Source of the DNA: an uncultured Blautia sp.
GTDB taxonomy: Bacteria > Bacillota > Clostridia > Lachnospirales > Lachnospiraceae
Length of the DNA stretch: 33,538 nt
Direction of reading: 5' to 3'
Assembly: GCA_934378195.1 (NCBI GenBank)
Contig: CAKRPO010000025.1
Span: 1 to 33,538, forward strand
Made by a program: the position numbers and the translations under genes. Under the pieces are notes generated by a model that was not told where the DNA came from, did no database searches, and worked only from the letters and a program-made list of their open reading frames with translations. This document shows, in pieces, positions 1 through 10,747 of the stretch (positions are counted from its first letter, which is position 1; every line of letters starts with the position of its first letter).

Positions 1-470
1 GTATACCAGATCAAAGTAACGGTAAGTGATGACGGAGAAGGAAACCTGGTAGCGACCGCAGAGGGAGCAGATGTCCAGGCCCTGAACTTCAGGAATGATT
101 ACAAGGCAGGAAAGACGGACATCACCTTCAAGGGAACCAAGACCCTTACCGGAAAGACCCTTGCAGACAAGCAGTTCACCTTCGAGCTGCAGGAGACCAA
201 TGACAAGTGGGAAGCCCTGGACGGAGTGGCAGCCCAGACAGTACAGAATGATGGAGCCGGAAACTTCTCATTTGGAAAGATCGAGTATGACAAGGCCGGA
301 ACCCATTACTACACAGTAAAAGAGCAGAGCGGAGGCAAGACGGTAAACGGAATCACTTATGATGATACTGTATACCAGATCAAAGTAACGGTAAGTGATG
401 ACGGAGAAGGAAACCTGGTAGCGACCGCAGAGGGAGCAGATGTCCAAGCCCTGAACTTTACCAATATCTA
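1..470 (+). repeat. Near-identical 369-bp tandem pilin-domain repeat
   Basis: Bases 1-89 recur at 370-458 with a single mismatch (78 versus 447), a period of 369 bp or 123 codons. The visible part is therefore the end of one repeat plus one full repeat. Such identity implies recent duplication or gene conversion. More copies probably lie upstream, outside the window. Confidence 0.93.
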
Positions 471-3400
471 CACCGCAGCTGGAAGTACAGACCTTACAGC
501 AACTAAGACTCTTACAGGTCGTGAGTTCAAGAAAGGTGACAACTGGAGGTTTACAGTAACATGTGATACAGAAGGTGCACCGATGCCAGAATATACAACT
601 TTGGTAACAAGTGCAGAAAGTGGAAACACAGAAATCCTTGATTTTGGTACAATTAATTACACACTTAAAGATGCAGAACAGACTTATGTATATACAATTA
701 CAGAGAGTGGTGATGTAAGTGGCGTTATAAATGATGCAGTATCCACCAGAACTGTAAGCGTAACAATTCATGACAATGGCGATGGAACTCTGAGATTTGA
801 TAAGGTTATTCAGAAAGATGGTAATACTGTAGATAGTGCAGAATTTATTAATACCTATGAAACTACATCTGTAAGTGGAACCAAGACCTGGGATGATGCA
901 GGAAACCAGGATGGAAAACGCCCGACTAGCATTACAGTAAATCTTTATGCAAATGAAGTATACAGCCAGAGCAAAGAAGTCAGTGCAGATGCATCCGGTA
1001 ACTGGACATACAGTTTTACAGATCTGCCGAAGTATGCAAATGGTTCTGAAATTACTTACACAGTAACCGAGAACGCAGTTGCGAATTATACAACCGAACT
1101 TAATGGATATAACATCAAGAATACCCATACACCAGAGACAACTAAGGTAGAGGGAATCAAGACCTGGGATGATGCAGGAAACCAGGATGGAAAACGTCCA
1201 GAGAGTATCACAGTAAAACTTCTGGCAAATGGAACTGAGAAGAAGAGTCAGGAAGTCAGTGCTAAAACAAACTGGAAATATAGCTTCACAGATCTGCCAA
1301 AATATGAGAATGGACAGGAAATTGTTTATACAGTAGTTGAGGAAAATGTTGAGGGTTATACGACAGAGTATGATACTGCAGCAATCACGAACAGTTATAC
1401 ACCTGGAAAAACAAGTGCAACAGTTAAGAAGATTTGGAATGATGCAGGAAACCAGGATGGAAAACGTCCAACCAGCATTACAGTAAGACTTTATGCAAAT
1501 GAAAAAGCAACGGAGACAACCGCTGTTCTGAATGAAGATAATAACTGGAGTGCAACCGTAGCAGATCTTGATGAAAAAGCAAACGGTAAAGCTATTGAGT
1601 ATACCTGGAAAGAGGAAAAAGTTCCAGAAGGATATGCTTTAACAGAAGTAACCGAAAATGGAACAACAACTCTTACAAATGCTCATACACCTGAGACAAC
1701 GGAAATCAGTGGAAGCAAGACCTGGAATGATAATGACAATCAGGATGGAATCCGTCCAGATAGCATTACAGTAAAACTTCTTGCTAATGATGAAGTAGTA
1801 AGAACTCAGGAAGTAACCAAAGATGACGACTGGAAGTACAATTTCACAGACCTGCCGAAATATGCAGATGGAAAAGAAATTACATACACAGTGGAAGAAG
1901 AAGCTGTAGAAGGCTATGAGGCAGTAGTAGATGGTTATGATATTACAAATAACCATACAACAGAAAAGGTATCCATTGCTGGAAGCAAGACCTGGAATGA
2001 TGCAAACAATCAGGATGGAATCAGACCAGCAGAGATTACCGTAAATCTTCTTGCAGATGGAGAGCAGATTCAGAGCAAGACAGTAACAGCAGATGATAAC
2101 TGGAAATATAAATTTACAGATCTGCCGAAGTATGCAAATGGAAAAGAAATTGTATATACAGTAACAGAAGAAGCCGTTGAAGGATATGAGATCGCTGTAA
2201 ATGGATATAATATTACGAATACTCATACACCAGAAACAACGGAAGTAAGTGGAAACAAAATCTGGGATGATGCAAACAATCAGGACGGAATCAGACCGGC
2301 AGAGATTATTGTAAACCTTCTTGCAGATGGCGAACAGATTCAAAGTAAGACAGTAACAGCAGATAATAACTGGGCATACAGTTTTACAGATCTTCCAAAA
2401 TATGCAAAAGGAACAGAGATTGTTTACACCGTAACAGAGAAAGCAGTAGAAGGATATGAGGCAAAGGTAAATGGCAACAATATTACCAATACTCATACAC
2501 CGGAAACAACAGAAGTAAATGGAAGCAAGACCTGGGATGACAACGACAATCAGGATGGAAAACGTCCGGAGAAGATCGTAATCAATCTTCTTGCAAACGA
2601 TGAGGTAGTAAGATCTCAGGAAGTAACTGCAGACAATAACTGGACATACAGCTTTACAGATCTTCCAAAATATGCAAATGGACAGGAAATCGAATATACA
2701 GTAAGCGAAGCCGCTGTTGCAGACTACACAGCATCCTATGATGGATTTAACATTACGAATACTCATACACCTGGAAAGGTAAGTGCTTCTGTTAAGAAAG
2801 TATGGAATGATAATGACAATCAGGATGGAAAACGTCCGGAAAGTATTACAGTAAGTCTTCTTGCAGATGGAAAAGCAACAGGAACAACGGTTACTTTGAA
2901 TGAAGCAAACAAATGGAGCGACACAGTAACAGATCTTCCGGAAAAAGCAGATGGCAAAGCAATTGTATACACCTGGGAAGAAGAAAATGTTCCGGAAGAA
3001 TATGAACTGACAGGAAATACTTCAGATGGAACATTTACAGTAATTACCAACACGCATACACCGGAGACGACTAAAGTTGAAGGTACTAAGACATGGAACG
3101 ACAGTGACAACCAGGACGGCATCCGCCCGGACAGCATCACAGTCAACCTCTTTGCAAACGGAGTAAAAGTTAAATCTCAGGAAGTAACTGTAGCAAATAA
3201 CTGGAAATACACATTCGATGATCTTGACAAATATGAGAATGGTAAAGAAATTATTTATACGGTAGGTGAAGACCTTGTAAATGGCTACAGAGCAATCGTA
3301 GATGATTACAACATTACCAATACTCATGATACAGCAACAACAGAAGTAAGTGGCATCAAGACATGGAACGATGGTAATGACCAGGATGGAATCAGACCTG

Positions 3401-6400
3401 AGAAAATTACTGTAAACCTTCTTGCAGACGGTAATAAAGTGAATACGCAGGAAGTAAAACCGGATGACAACGGAAACTGGACATACAGCTTTACAGATCT
3501 GCCGAAATTTAAAGCAGGTAAGGAAATTGTTTATACTGTAACTGAGGAAGCAGTAGAAGGATATGTTTCCACTGTAAGCGGTTATAATATCAACAATACA
3601 CATAAACCAGAGACTATTGCCATTAATGGAAGCAAACATTGGGATGACAACGATGACCAGGATGGAAAACGTCCGGAAAGCATTACCGTAAATCTTCTTG
3701 CAAATGGAGAAAAAGTAAACAGCCAGGTAATAACAGCAGCCGGCAACTGGACGTATAATTTCACAGATCTGCCGAAATATGCAGAAGGCAGTGAAATTGA
3801 GTACACAGTTGAGGAAGTTGCAGTTGAAGGTTACACAACAGAACTTGATGGTTATGATATCTACAACACTCATATACCGGAGACAACAATCGTTGAAGGA
3901 ACCAAGAGCTGGAATGACAAAGATAATCAGGATGGAAAACGTCCGGAGAAGATCATAGTCAACCTTCTTGCAAACGGAGAGAAAGTAGATACTCAGGTAG
4001 TAACAGCAGATAACGACTGGAAATATAGCTTTAAAGATCTGCCGGTATATAAAGATGGTCAGAAACTTACTTATACAGTAAGCGAAGAAACTGTCAAAGA
4101 TTATACGACAGAATATGATGGAACTAATATTATCAACAGCTATACACCAGGAAAAACAAGTGCAACCGTAGTTAAAGTTTGGAATGATGCAGACAACCAG
4201 GATGGAAAACGTCCGGAGAGCATTACAGTAAGCCTTCTTGCAGATGGCAGGGCAACAGGAACAACAGTAACTCTGAATGTAGAGAATAACTGGACTCAGA
4301 CTGTTGCAGATCTTGATGAAAAAGCAAATGGTAAAGCAATTGAGTATACATGGACAGAAGAAAACGTTCCGGAAGGATATGAACTGACAGGAAATACAGC
4401 AGACGGAACCGTCACAACCCTGACCAATACTTATGCGCCGGAGACAACTGCTATTAGTGGAACCAAGAGCTGGAATGATGGTAATGACCAGGATGGAAAA
4501 CGTCCGGAAAGCATCACAGTTAACCTTCTTGCAAATGGAGAAGTAACTGACAGCCAGACAGTAACCGCAGCAACCAACTGGACTTACACATTTGAAAATC
4601 TTCCGGTTTATGCAAATGGACAGAAGATTGCATACACAGTAAGTGAAAATGAAGTTGCAGGATATGAAACAACGATTGATGGATTTAACATCACAAACAG
4701 CTATACACCAGAAACAACATCTGTAAGTGGTAAGAAAGTATGGAACGATGCAAATAATCAGGATGGAAAACGTCCGGAGAACATCACAGTCAGACTTCTT
4801 GCTAACGGAACAGAGGTTGCAAACAAAGAAGTAACAGCAGCAGACAACTGGACATATAGCTTCACAGATCTTCCGAAGTATGCAAATGGTGAAGAAATCG
4901 TTTATACCGTAACAGAAGATACTGTTGCAGATTACACAACAGCAATCGACGGAACAACGATCACTAACAGCTATACACCAGGAAAGACCAGCATTACAGT
5001 AACGAAGGCATGGGTTGATAATGATAACCAGGATGGAATCAGACCGGAATCAATCAAAGTTCAGCTTTATGCAGGCGATGCAGTACAGGGCAAAGAAATA
5101 ACTCTGAATGCAGAAAACAAATGGACATATACCTGGAATGATCTTGATGAAAAGAAAGATGGACAGGATATTTCCTACACAGTAAAAGAGGTTGGAGAGG
5201 TAACTGGTTACACATCTGAAATCAGCGGTGACGCACAGACCGGATATGTGATCACAAATACTCATACACCAGAGACAACTTCCGTAGAAGGACAGAAAGT
5301 ATGGGATGATGCGGATAATCAGGATGGAAAACGTCCGGAGAGCATTACAGTCAGACTCCTTGCAGACGGAAAAGAAACAGCAGTCAAAGAAGTAACAGCA
5401 GCAGACAACTGGGCATACAGCTTCACAGACCTTCCGAAATTTGCAGATGGAAAAGAAATCGTTTATACCGTAAAAGAAGATGTAGTTGCAGATTATACAA
5501 CAACAATCGACGGAACAACGATCACCAACAGCTACAAACCAGGAAAGACCAGCATCACAGTAACAAAGGCATGGGTTGATAATGATAACCAGGATGGAAT
5601 CAGACCGGAATCAATCAAAGTTCAGCTTTATGCAGGAGATGCAGCACAGGGCAAAGAAGTAACTCTGAACGCAGAAAACAAATGGACATATACCTGGAAT
5701 GATCTTGATGAGAAGAAGGGTGGAAAGGACATTGTTTACACTGTAAGAGAGACAGAAGTCCCGGCCGGCTATGAAGCAACAGTAACAGGAAATGCTACAG
5801 AAGGATTTATCCTTACAAATACCCATAAGACAGAGGTAATCAGCGTAGAAGGAACCAAGACATGGAATGATAATGACCAGCTTGCGAAACGTCCGGAAAG
5901 CATTACAGTCAGACTTCTCGCAGATGGAACAGAAGTAAACAGCCAGACAGTTAATGCAGAAAGCAACTGGACTTACAAGTTTACAGAACTTCCGAAATAC
6001 GCAGCAGGAAAAGAAATCGTTTACACCGTAAGCGAAGATGCAGTTCCTGGATATATTACATCTGTAAATGGAACAAACCTTATTAATACGATCACTTCCG
6101 TTAAGATAAGCAAAGTAGATATCACAGATCACAAAGAACTGGCCGGAGCTCACATTCAGGTAATCGACAAAGATGGCAACATCGTAGAGGAATGGGATTC
6201 CACATGGGAGTCACATGAAGTGACAGGTCTTAAGACCGGAGAGCAGTATATACTTCGTGAAACCGTAGCTCCTGATGGATACACAGTTACAAGTGATACA
6301 ACCTTTACTCTGAAGGAAGACGGAACTGTAGACAAGGACAACACACAGACAACTGTTTCAGATGATGGAACACTCCTGGTAGAAGACAGTAAGACTTCTG

Positions 6401-7629
6401 TCAAGGTAAGCAAAGTAGATATTGCAGATGGTAAGGAACTGGAAGGTGCACATATTCAGATTCTTGACGAAGATGAAAATATTGTAGATGAATGGGATTC
6501 TACAAAAGAGCCACATGTCATCGAAGGTCTTAAGACTGGTAAGAAATATACACTTCGTGAGACTGTAGCACCGACAGGATACGAGCTGACGAGCGATACA
6601 ACATTTGTTCTGAAAGCAGACGGAACAGTTGATGCAGAAAACACAACAACCGTTTCCAAAGATGGCGTACTGCTTGTACAGGACAAACTGGCAACCGGTC
6701 AGACAATTGCGGTAACGAAGAAACTGACAACCATTACCGGTGATCTGAAAGCCATGGATCAGACCTTCTATGTAGCACTGTACTCTGATGAGGCATGCAC
6801 ACAGAGAGTATCTGATGTCAAAGCAATTGAATTTAAGAATGCATCCTCTTCAACGGTAGTATTTGATGAGAACATTGAAGTAAACAAAGATTACTACATT
6901 GCAGAGTGCTCACAGGATGGCACAGCACAGAGTATGGGCGCACTGGCTGATGGAACGATGTACGAAGCAAAATTCAATGACGGAAACAAGGCAACGGTAA
7001 AAGAAGCAAACGGAACAACAACCGTTTATTTCGATAATGTTTTCAGCAGTATTCCGGATGGATACTACAAACAGGGCAAGATCACAATCACCAAGAAGCT
7101 TCTTGGTGCAGATGGAAACGCTAAGAAGAGCAATAATGTCTTCTATGCAGGTATCTTTGATGATGCAGATCATACACAGCTTTCTACACAGGTTCAGCAG
7201 AACATTGTAAAACTGGATCTGGCAGGTGGCTCTGAAGTAAGTCAGGTAATCAAAGTCGGACTTGATGAAAATAAGGCGGTAACCTTATACGTAACAGAAA
7301 CAGATTCCAATGGTAAACCGATTGCAGGAACCAGTGGATTCGCATACAAAGTTTCTGTAGATGGTTCTACTGTAACCATTGATGAAGCAAATGAAAATGC
7401 GAGTGTAACGATTACGAATACAGAAAATCCGACGACTACAAAGACTACAACAGAAGAGTCCGGTAATGAGTCCGGAAGCTCTGCATCCTCACACTCCATG
7501 TCCTCCAGTACGAAAGCACCGAAGACAGGAGATAATACACCAATTGCAATGTATGTGATCATTCTTATTGCAGCCGCAGCACTGATCGTATTTGCATTTG
7601 CAAAACGTCGAAAAAAGAATCAGAAATAA
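1..7629 (+). CDS. Giant Cna-B repeat cell-wall adhesin, 5'-truncated by the window
   Basis: The frame is open from base 1, so the true start lies upstream; 2542 residues are visible. Order of parts: a partial and then a complete pilin-type (FctA/Spy0128-like) domain with a 123-residue period (to about base 470); a diverged copy (475-860); 19 Cna-B domains (871-6090), each opening with a K-x-W-(N/D)-D and NQDGKRP-type motif and closing with YTV-x-E; two SpaA-like domains with LRETVAP (about 6091-6690); two further beta-type domains (6691-7420); a Ser/Thr linker; then APKTGD (from 7516), a hydrophobic helix and a KRRKK tail. This is the layout of a sortase-anchored surface protein. Lys and Glu residues sit where Cna-B and SpaA domains form intramolecular isopeptide bonds, which would make a stiff stalk. 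The ligand-binding head is not visible. A terminator follows at 7665. Ligand unknown; family assignment firm. Confidence 0.95.
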   Translation, partial: VYQIKVTVSDDGEGNLVATAEGADVQALNFRNDYKAGKTDITFKGTKTLTGKTLADKQFTFELQETNDKWEALDGVAAQTVQNDGAGNFSFGKIEYDKAGTHYYTVKEQSGGKTVNGITYDDTVYQIKVTVSDDGEGNLVATAEGADVQALNFTNIYTAAGSTDLTATKTLTGREFKKGDNWRFTVTCDTEGAPMPEYTTLVTSAESGNTEILDFGTINYTLKDAEQTYVYTITESGDVSGVINDAVSTRTVSVTIHDNGDGTLRFDKVIQKDGNTVDSAEFINTYETTSVSGTKTWDDAGNQDGKRPTSITVNLYANEVYSQSKEVSADASGNWTYSFTDLPKYANGSEITYTVTENAVANYTTELNGYNIKNTHTPETTKVEGIKTWDDAGNQDGKRPESITVKLLANGTEKKSQEVSAKTNWKYSFTDLPKYENGQEIVYTVVEENVEGYTTEYDTAAITNSYTPGKTSATVKKIWNDAGNQDGKRPTSITVRLYANEKATETTAVLNEDNNWSATVADLDEKANGKAIEYTWKEEKVPEGYALTEVTENGTTTLTNAHTPETTEISGSKTWNDNDNQDGIRPDSITVKLLANDEVVRTQEVTKDDDWKYNFTDLPKYADGKEITYTVEEEAVEGYEAVVDGYDITNNHTTEKVSIAGSKTWNDANNQDGIRPAEITVNLLADGEQIQSKTVTADDNWKYKFTDLPKYANGKEIVYTVTEEAVEGYEIAVNGYNITNTHTPETTEVSGNKIWDDANNQDGIRPAEIIVNLLADGEQIQSKTVTADNNWAYSFTDLPKYAKGTEIVYTVTEKAVEGYEAKVNGNNITNTHTPETTEVNGSKTWDDNDNQDGKRPEKIVINLLANDEVVRSQEVTADNNWTYSFTDLPKYANGQEIEYTVSEAAVADYTASYDGFNITNTHTPGKVSASVKKVWNDNDNQDGKRPESITVSLLADGKATGTTVTLNEANKWSDTVTDLPEKADGKAIVYTWEEENVPEEYELTGNTSDGTFTVITNTHTPETTKVEGTKTWNDSDNQDGIRPDSITVNLFANGVKVKSQEVTVANNWKYTFDDLDKYENGKEIIYTVGEDLVNGYRAIVDDYNITNTHDTATTEVSGIKTWNDGNDQDGIRPEKITVNLLADGNKVNTQEVKPDDNGNWTYSFTDLPKFKAGKEIVYTVTEEAVEGYVSTVSGYNINNTHKPETIAINGSKHWDDNDDQDGKRPESITVNLLANGEKVNSQVITAAGNWTYNFTDLPKYAEGSEIEYTVEEVAVEGYTTELDGYDIYNTHIPETTIVEGTKSWNDKDNQDGKRPEKIIVNLLANGEKVDTQVVTADNDWKYSFKDLPVYKDGQKLTYTVSEETVKDYTTEYDGTNIINSYTPGKTSATVVKVWNDADNQDGKRPESITVSLLADGRATGTTVTLNVENNWTQTVADLDEKANGKAIEYTWTEENVPEGYELTGNTADGTVTTLTNTYAPETTAISGTKSWNDGNDQDGKRPESITVNLLANGEVTDSQTVTAATNWTYTFENLPVYANGQKIAYTVSENEVAGYETTIDGFNITNSYTPETTSVSGKKVWNDANNQDGKRPENITVRLLANGTEVANKEVTAADNWTYSFTDLPKYANGEEIVYTVTEDTVADYTTAIDGTTITNSYTPGKTSITVTKAWVDNDNQDGIRPESIKVQLYAGDAVQGKEITLNAENKWTYTWNDLDEKKDGQDISYTVKEVGEVTGYTSEISGDAQTGYVITNTHTPETTSVEGQKVWDDADNQDGKRPESITVRLLADGKETAVKEVTAADNWAYSFTDLPKFADGKEIVYTVKEDVVADYTTTIDGTTITNSYKPGKTSITVTKAWVDNDNQDGIRPESIKVQLYAGDAAQGKEVTLNAENKWTYTWNDLDEKKGGKDIVYTVRETEVPAGYEATVTGNATEGFILTNTHKTEVISVEGTKTWNDNDQLAKRPESITVRLLADGTEVNSQTVNAESNWTYKFTELPKYAAGKEIVYTVSEDAVPGYITSVNGTNLINTITSVKISKVDITDHKELAGAHIQVIDKDGNIVEEWDSTWESHEVTGLKTGEQYILRETVAPDGYTVTSDTTFTLKEDGTVDKDNTQTTVSDDGTLLVEDSKTSVKVSKVDIADGKELEGAHIQILDEDENIVDEWDSTKEPHVIEGLKTGKKYTLRETVAPTGYELTSDTTFVLKADGTVDAENTTTVSKDGVLLVQDKLATGQTIAVTKKLTTITGDLKAMDQTFYVALYSDEACTQRVSDVKAIEFKNASSSTVVFDENIEVNKDYYIAECSQDGTAQSMGALADGTMYEAKFNDGNKATVKEANGTTTVYFDNVFSSIPDGYYKQGKITITKKLLGADGNAKKSNNVFYAGIFDDADHTQLSTQVQQNIVKLDLAGGSEVSQVIKVGLDENKAVTLYVTETDSNGKPIAGTSGFAYKVSVDGSTVTIDEANENASVTITNTENPTTTKTTTEESGNESGSSASSHSMSSSTKAPKTGDNTPIAMYVIILIAAAALIVFAFAKRRKKNQK
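871..6090 (+). repeat. Array of 19 Cna-B protein repeats
   Basis: Nineteen copies of about 90 codons each. Two classes can be told apart. The common class has a LPKYANGxEIVYTV ending. Extended copies (numbers 3, 8 and 13, opening at about 1414, 2782 and 4159) have GK-(T/V)-SA-(T/S)-V-x-K-x-W openings and a longer C-terminal part containing EKAxGKAI and ENVPE. Copies 16 and 18 open with GKTSITVTKAW. The last copy (from 5845) has lost the NQDG residues and reads NDNDQLAKRP. Confidence 0.9.
4723..5844 (+). repeat. 561-bp tandem duplication of a two-domain unit
   Basis: Copies 15+16 (4723-5283) and 17+18 (5284-5844) are two tandem 561-bp units. Both second halves start with GKTSITVTKAW and are nearly identical at the DNA level; first halves are also closely alike. 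This shows expansion by two-domain steps rather than one domain at a time. Confidence 0.85.
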
Positions 7630-7664
7630 GATCTTTCTGAGGAAAACAAAACAGTAATACAGAA

Positions 7665-7695
7665 GGCAGTCCGCAGTTGGCGGGCTGCCTTTTTT
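7665..7695 (+). terminator. Intrinsic terminator of the adhesin gene
   Basis: GGCAGTCCGC (7665-7674) pairs with GCGGGCTGCC (7680-7689) with one G-U pair across a 5-nt loop, followed by a run of six T. It lies 35 bp after the adhesin stop codon. Confidence 0.9.
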
Positions 7696-7757
7696 GCAAA
7701 TATTTTCAAAAATCATCAAAAAAGAGGTTGAAGAAAGAGATGACGAAACAACCTGGT

Positions 7758-7766
7758 TGCTATAAT
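7758..7766 (+). promoter_or_regulatory. Extended -10 promoter for the acidic secreted protein
   Basis: TGC-TATAAT is a consensus extended -10 element. No good -35 is seen at the expected distance, which is normal for extended -10 promoters. It gives a leader of about 60 nt before the start codon at 7833. Confidence 0.6.
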
Positions 7767-7832
7767 AAAGTCAAATAAAAGAAATAGATATATTTTTATT
7801 GATTTATAGATAACGATACAGGAGGTTCGATT

Positions 7833-8570
7833 ATGAGAAAACAGATGTTCAAAAAGGCAGCAGCGATTATGATGACAGCAGCAATGATGAGCACAGGATA
7901 TACAATGGTTTCCGCTGATGATTTTACAGATCAGGAAGTTGAAACAGAAGTTTTTGCAGATGATTTTGCAGTAGAGACAGAAGATACATTTGTTGAAGAA
8001 GCACAGAATGTAGAAGTACAGGACGTAGATGCGCAGGTCGAAGAAGAGGAAACTGATCTGGCAGATGAGAGCCAGACAGAAGATGTTACTTTTGAAGACG
8101 ATGCAGATATTTTTTCTGATGGTACACAGCCGGTAGAGATTCCGGAAGATGTAGAATTTGAAATTTCTTCATACAAAACAGATTTCCGTTTTGAAAATGA
8201 TGAAGTAGTTATCACAGCAACTGTATCAGAAGATGCAGAGCTTCCGGAAAACGCTGAGATCAAAGCAGAAAAGCTTGAAGCTGGCAGTGAGAAATACGAG
8301 GAAGCAAAACAGGCATCCATGAGAGACCTTGGAACAGCTGAAGATGCAGAATACACATTTTATGATGTAACCTTTACGGTAGATGGCAATGAAGTAGAGC
8401 TTCCAGAAGGTGCTGCAGTCATCAATATGCAGTTCAAAGATGGCGAAGTTCAGGAAAATACAACACAGAGTGCACTTCACATTACACAGACAGAAGAGGG
8501 AACAGTTGCACAGGACGTAACAGCACAGAGCGAAGATGGTTCTCTTAAATCTGTAGACATTAACTTCTAA
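7833..8570 (+). CDS. Small, highly acidic secreted protein of unknown function
   Basis: 245 residues. An N-terminal signal peptide (basic MRKQMFKK, hydrophobic core rich in Ala and Met, probable cleavage after VSA at about residue 28) leads into a roughly 80-residue stretch dominated by Asp, Glu and Val with almost no basic residues. A more ordered C-terminal half follows (from about residue 105), containing alternating beta-like segments and the phrase TVDGNEVELPEGA. There is no LPXTG motif, lipobox or C-terminal membrane helix, so the product should be released. RBS AGGAGG (7820-7825) sits 7 nt before ATG. Similar acidic/beta regions are, to my knowledge, found near the N-termini of large Lachnospiraceae Cna-B adhesins, so it may work with the upstream adhesin; that link is inference. 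It is a single-gene unit with its own promoter and terminator. Function not recognised. Confidence 0.85.
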   Translation: MRKQMFKKAAAIMMTAAMMSTGYTMVSADDFTDQEVETEVFADDFAVETEDTFVEEAQNVEVQDVDAQVEEEETDLADESQTEDVTFEDDADIFSDGTQPVEIPEDVEFEISSYKTDFRFENDEVVITATVSEDAELPENAEIKAEKLEAGSEKYEEAKQASMRDLGTAEDAEYTFYDVTFTVDGNEVELPEGAAVINMQFKDGEVQENTTQSALHITQTEEGTVAQDVTAQSEDGSLKSVDINF

Positions 8571-8626
8571 GAATAAAATCAGTCAAAATTAAATAAAAAT
8601 CTGCTTTTTGTACAAAAGCAGGTACA

Positions 8627-8665
8627 AAAGATTCTGCTGCAGAAAATGTAGCAGAATCTTTTTGT
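8627..8665 (+). terminator. Intrinsic terminator after the acidic secreted protein
   Basis: AAAGATTCTGCT (8627-8638) pairs perfectly with AGCAGAATCTTT (8650-8661) around an 11-nt loop, with T-rich sequence after it. A smaller hairpin (CTGCTTTT / AAAAGCAG, 8601-8621) lies just upstream. Confidence 0.88.
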
Positions 8666-8681
8666 TTTAGTTGTGATTAAA

Positions 8682-8711
8682 TTGGAAAATACAGCTTTTT
8701 TGTGCTATAAT
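8682..8711 (+). promoter_or_regulatory. gyrBA operon promoter
   Basis: TTGGAA (8682-8687), an 18-bp spacer and TATAAT (8706-8711) preceded by TGC, so both a -35 and an extended -10 are present. Transcription would start near 8718 and give a leader of about 93 nt. A second candidate, TTGTCG (8757-8762), 16 bp, TATAAT (8779-8784), sits closer to gyrB. Confidence 0.7.
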
Positions 8712-8735
8712 AATCTTGTGTTATTATGCCTATCT

Positions 8736-8776
8736 GGAAACCGGTGACTGCGAAAATTGTCGAGAGATCGGTTTCC
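8736..8776 (+). promoter_or_regulatory. Inverted repeat in the gyrB leader
   Basis: GGAAACCG (8736-8743) and CGGTTTCC (8769-8776) form a perfect 8-bp inverted repeat separated by 25 nt. It lies between the upstream promoter and the second possible -10 at 8779. It could be an RNA hairpin in the leader or a protein site on DNA; the sequence alone does not decide. Confidence 0.5.
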
Positions 8777-8792
8777 ATTATAATGAATATAG

Positions 8793-10736
<1,944 letters not shown>

Positions 10737-10747
10737 GAGAATAGAAA

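Noticed and set aside
268..3873. Long antisense open frames (up to 375 codons) across the Cna-B array
   Set aside because: They mirror the repeat period, have no RBS, give Cys/Ile/Phe-rich repetitive translations, and result from stop-poor codon repeats on the sense strand.
871..6090. CRISPR-like periodicity
   Set aside because: The repeats are long, coding, in frame and diverged; there are no short identical repeats with unique spacers.
5611..6153. Antisense 180-codon frame in the adhesin
   Set aside because: Shadow of the duplicated domains; no start signals and no recognisable domain.
7931..8356. Antisense Ser/Thr-rich 141-codon frame
   Set aside because: Complement of the acidic GAA/GAT-rich coding sequence; Ser-rich composition follows from that.
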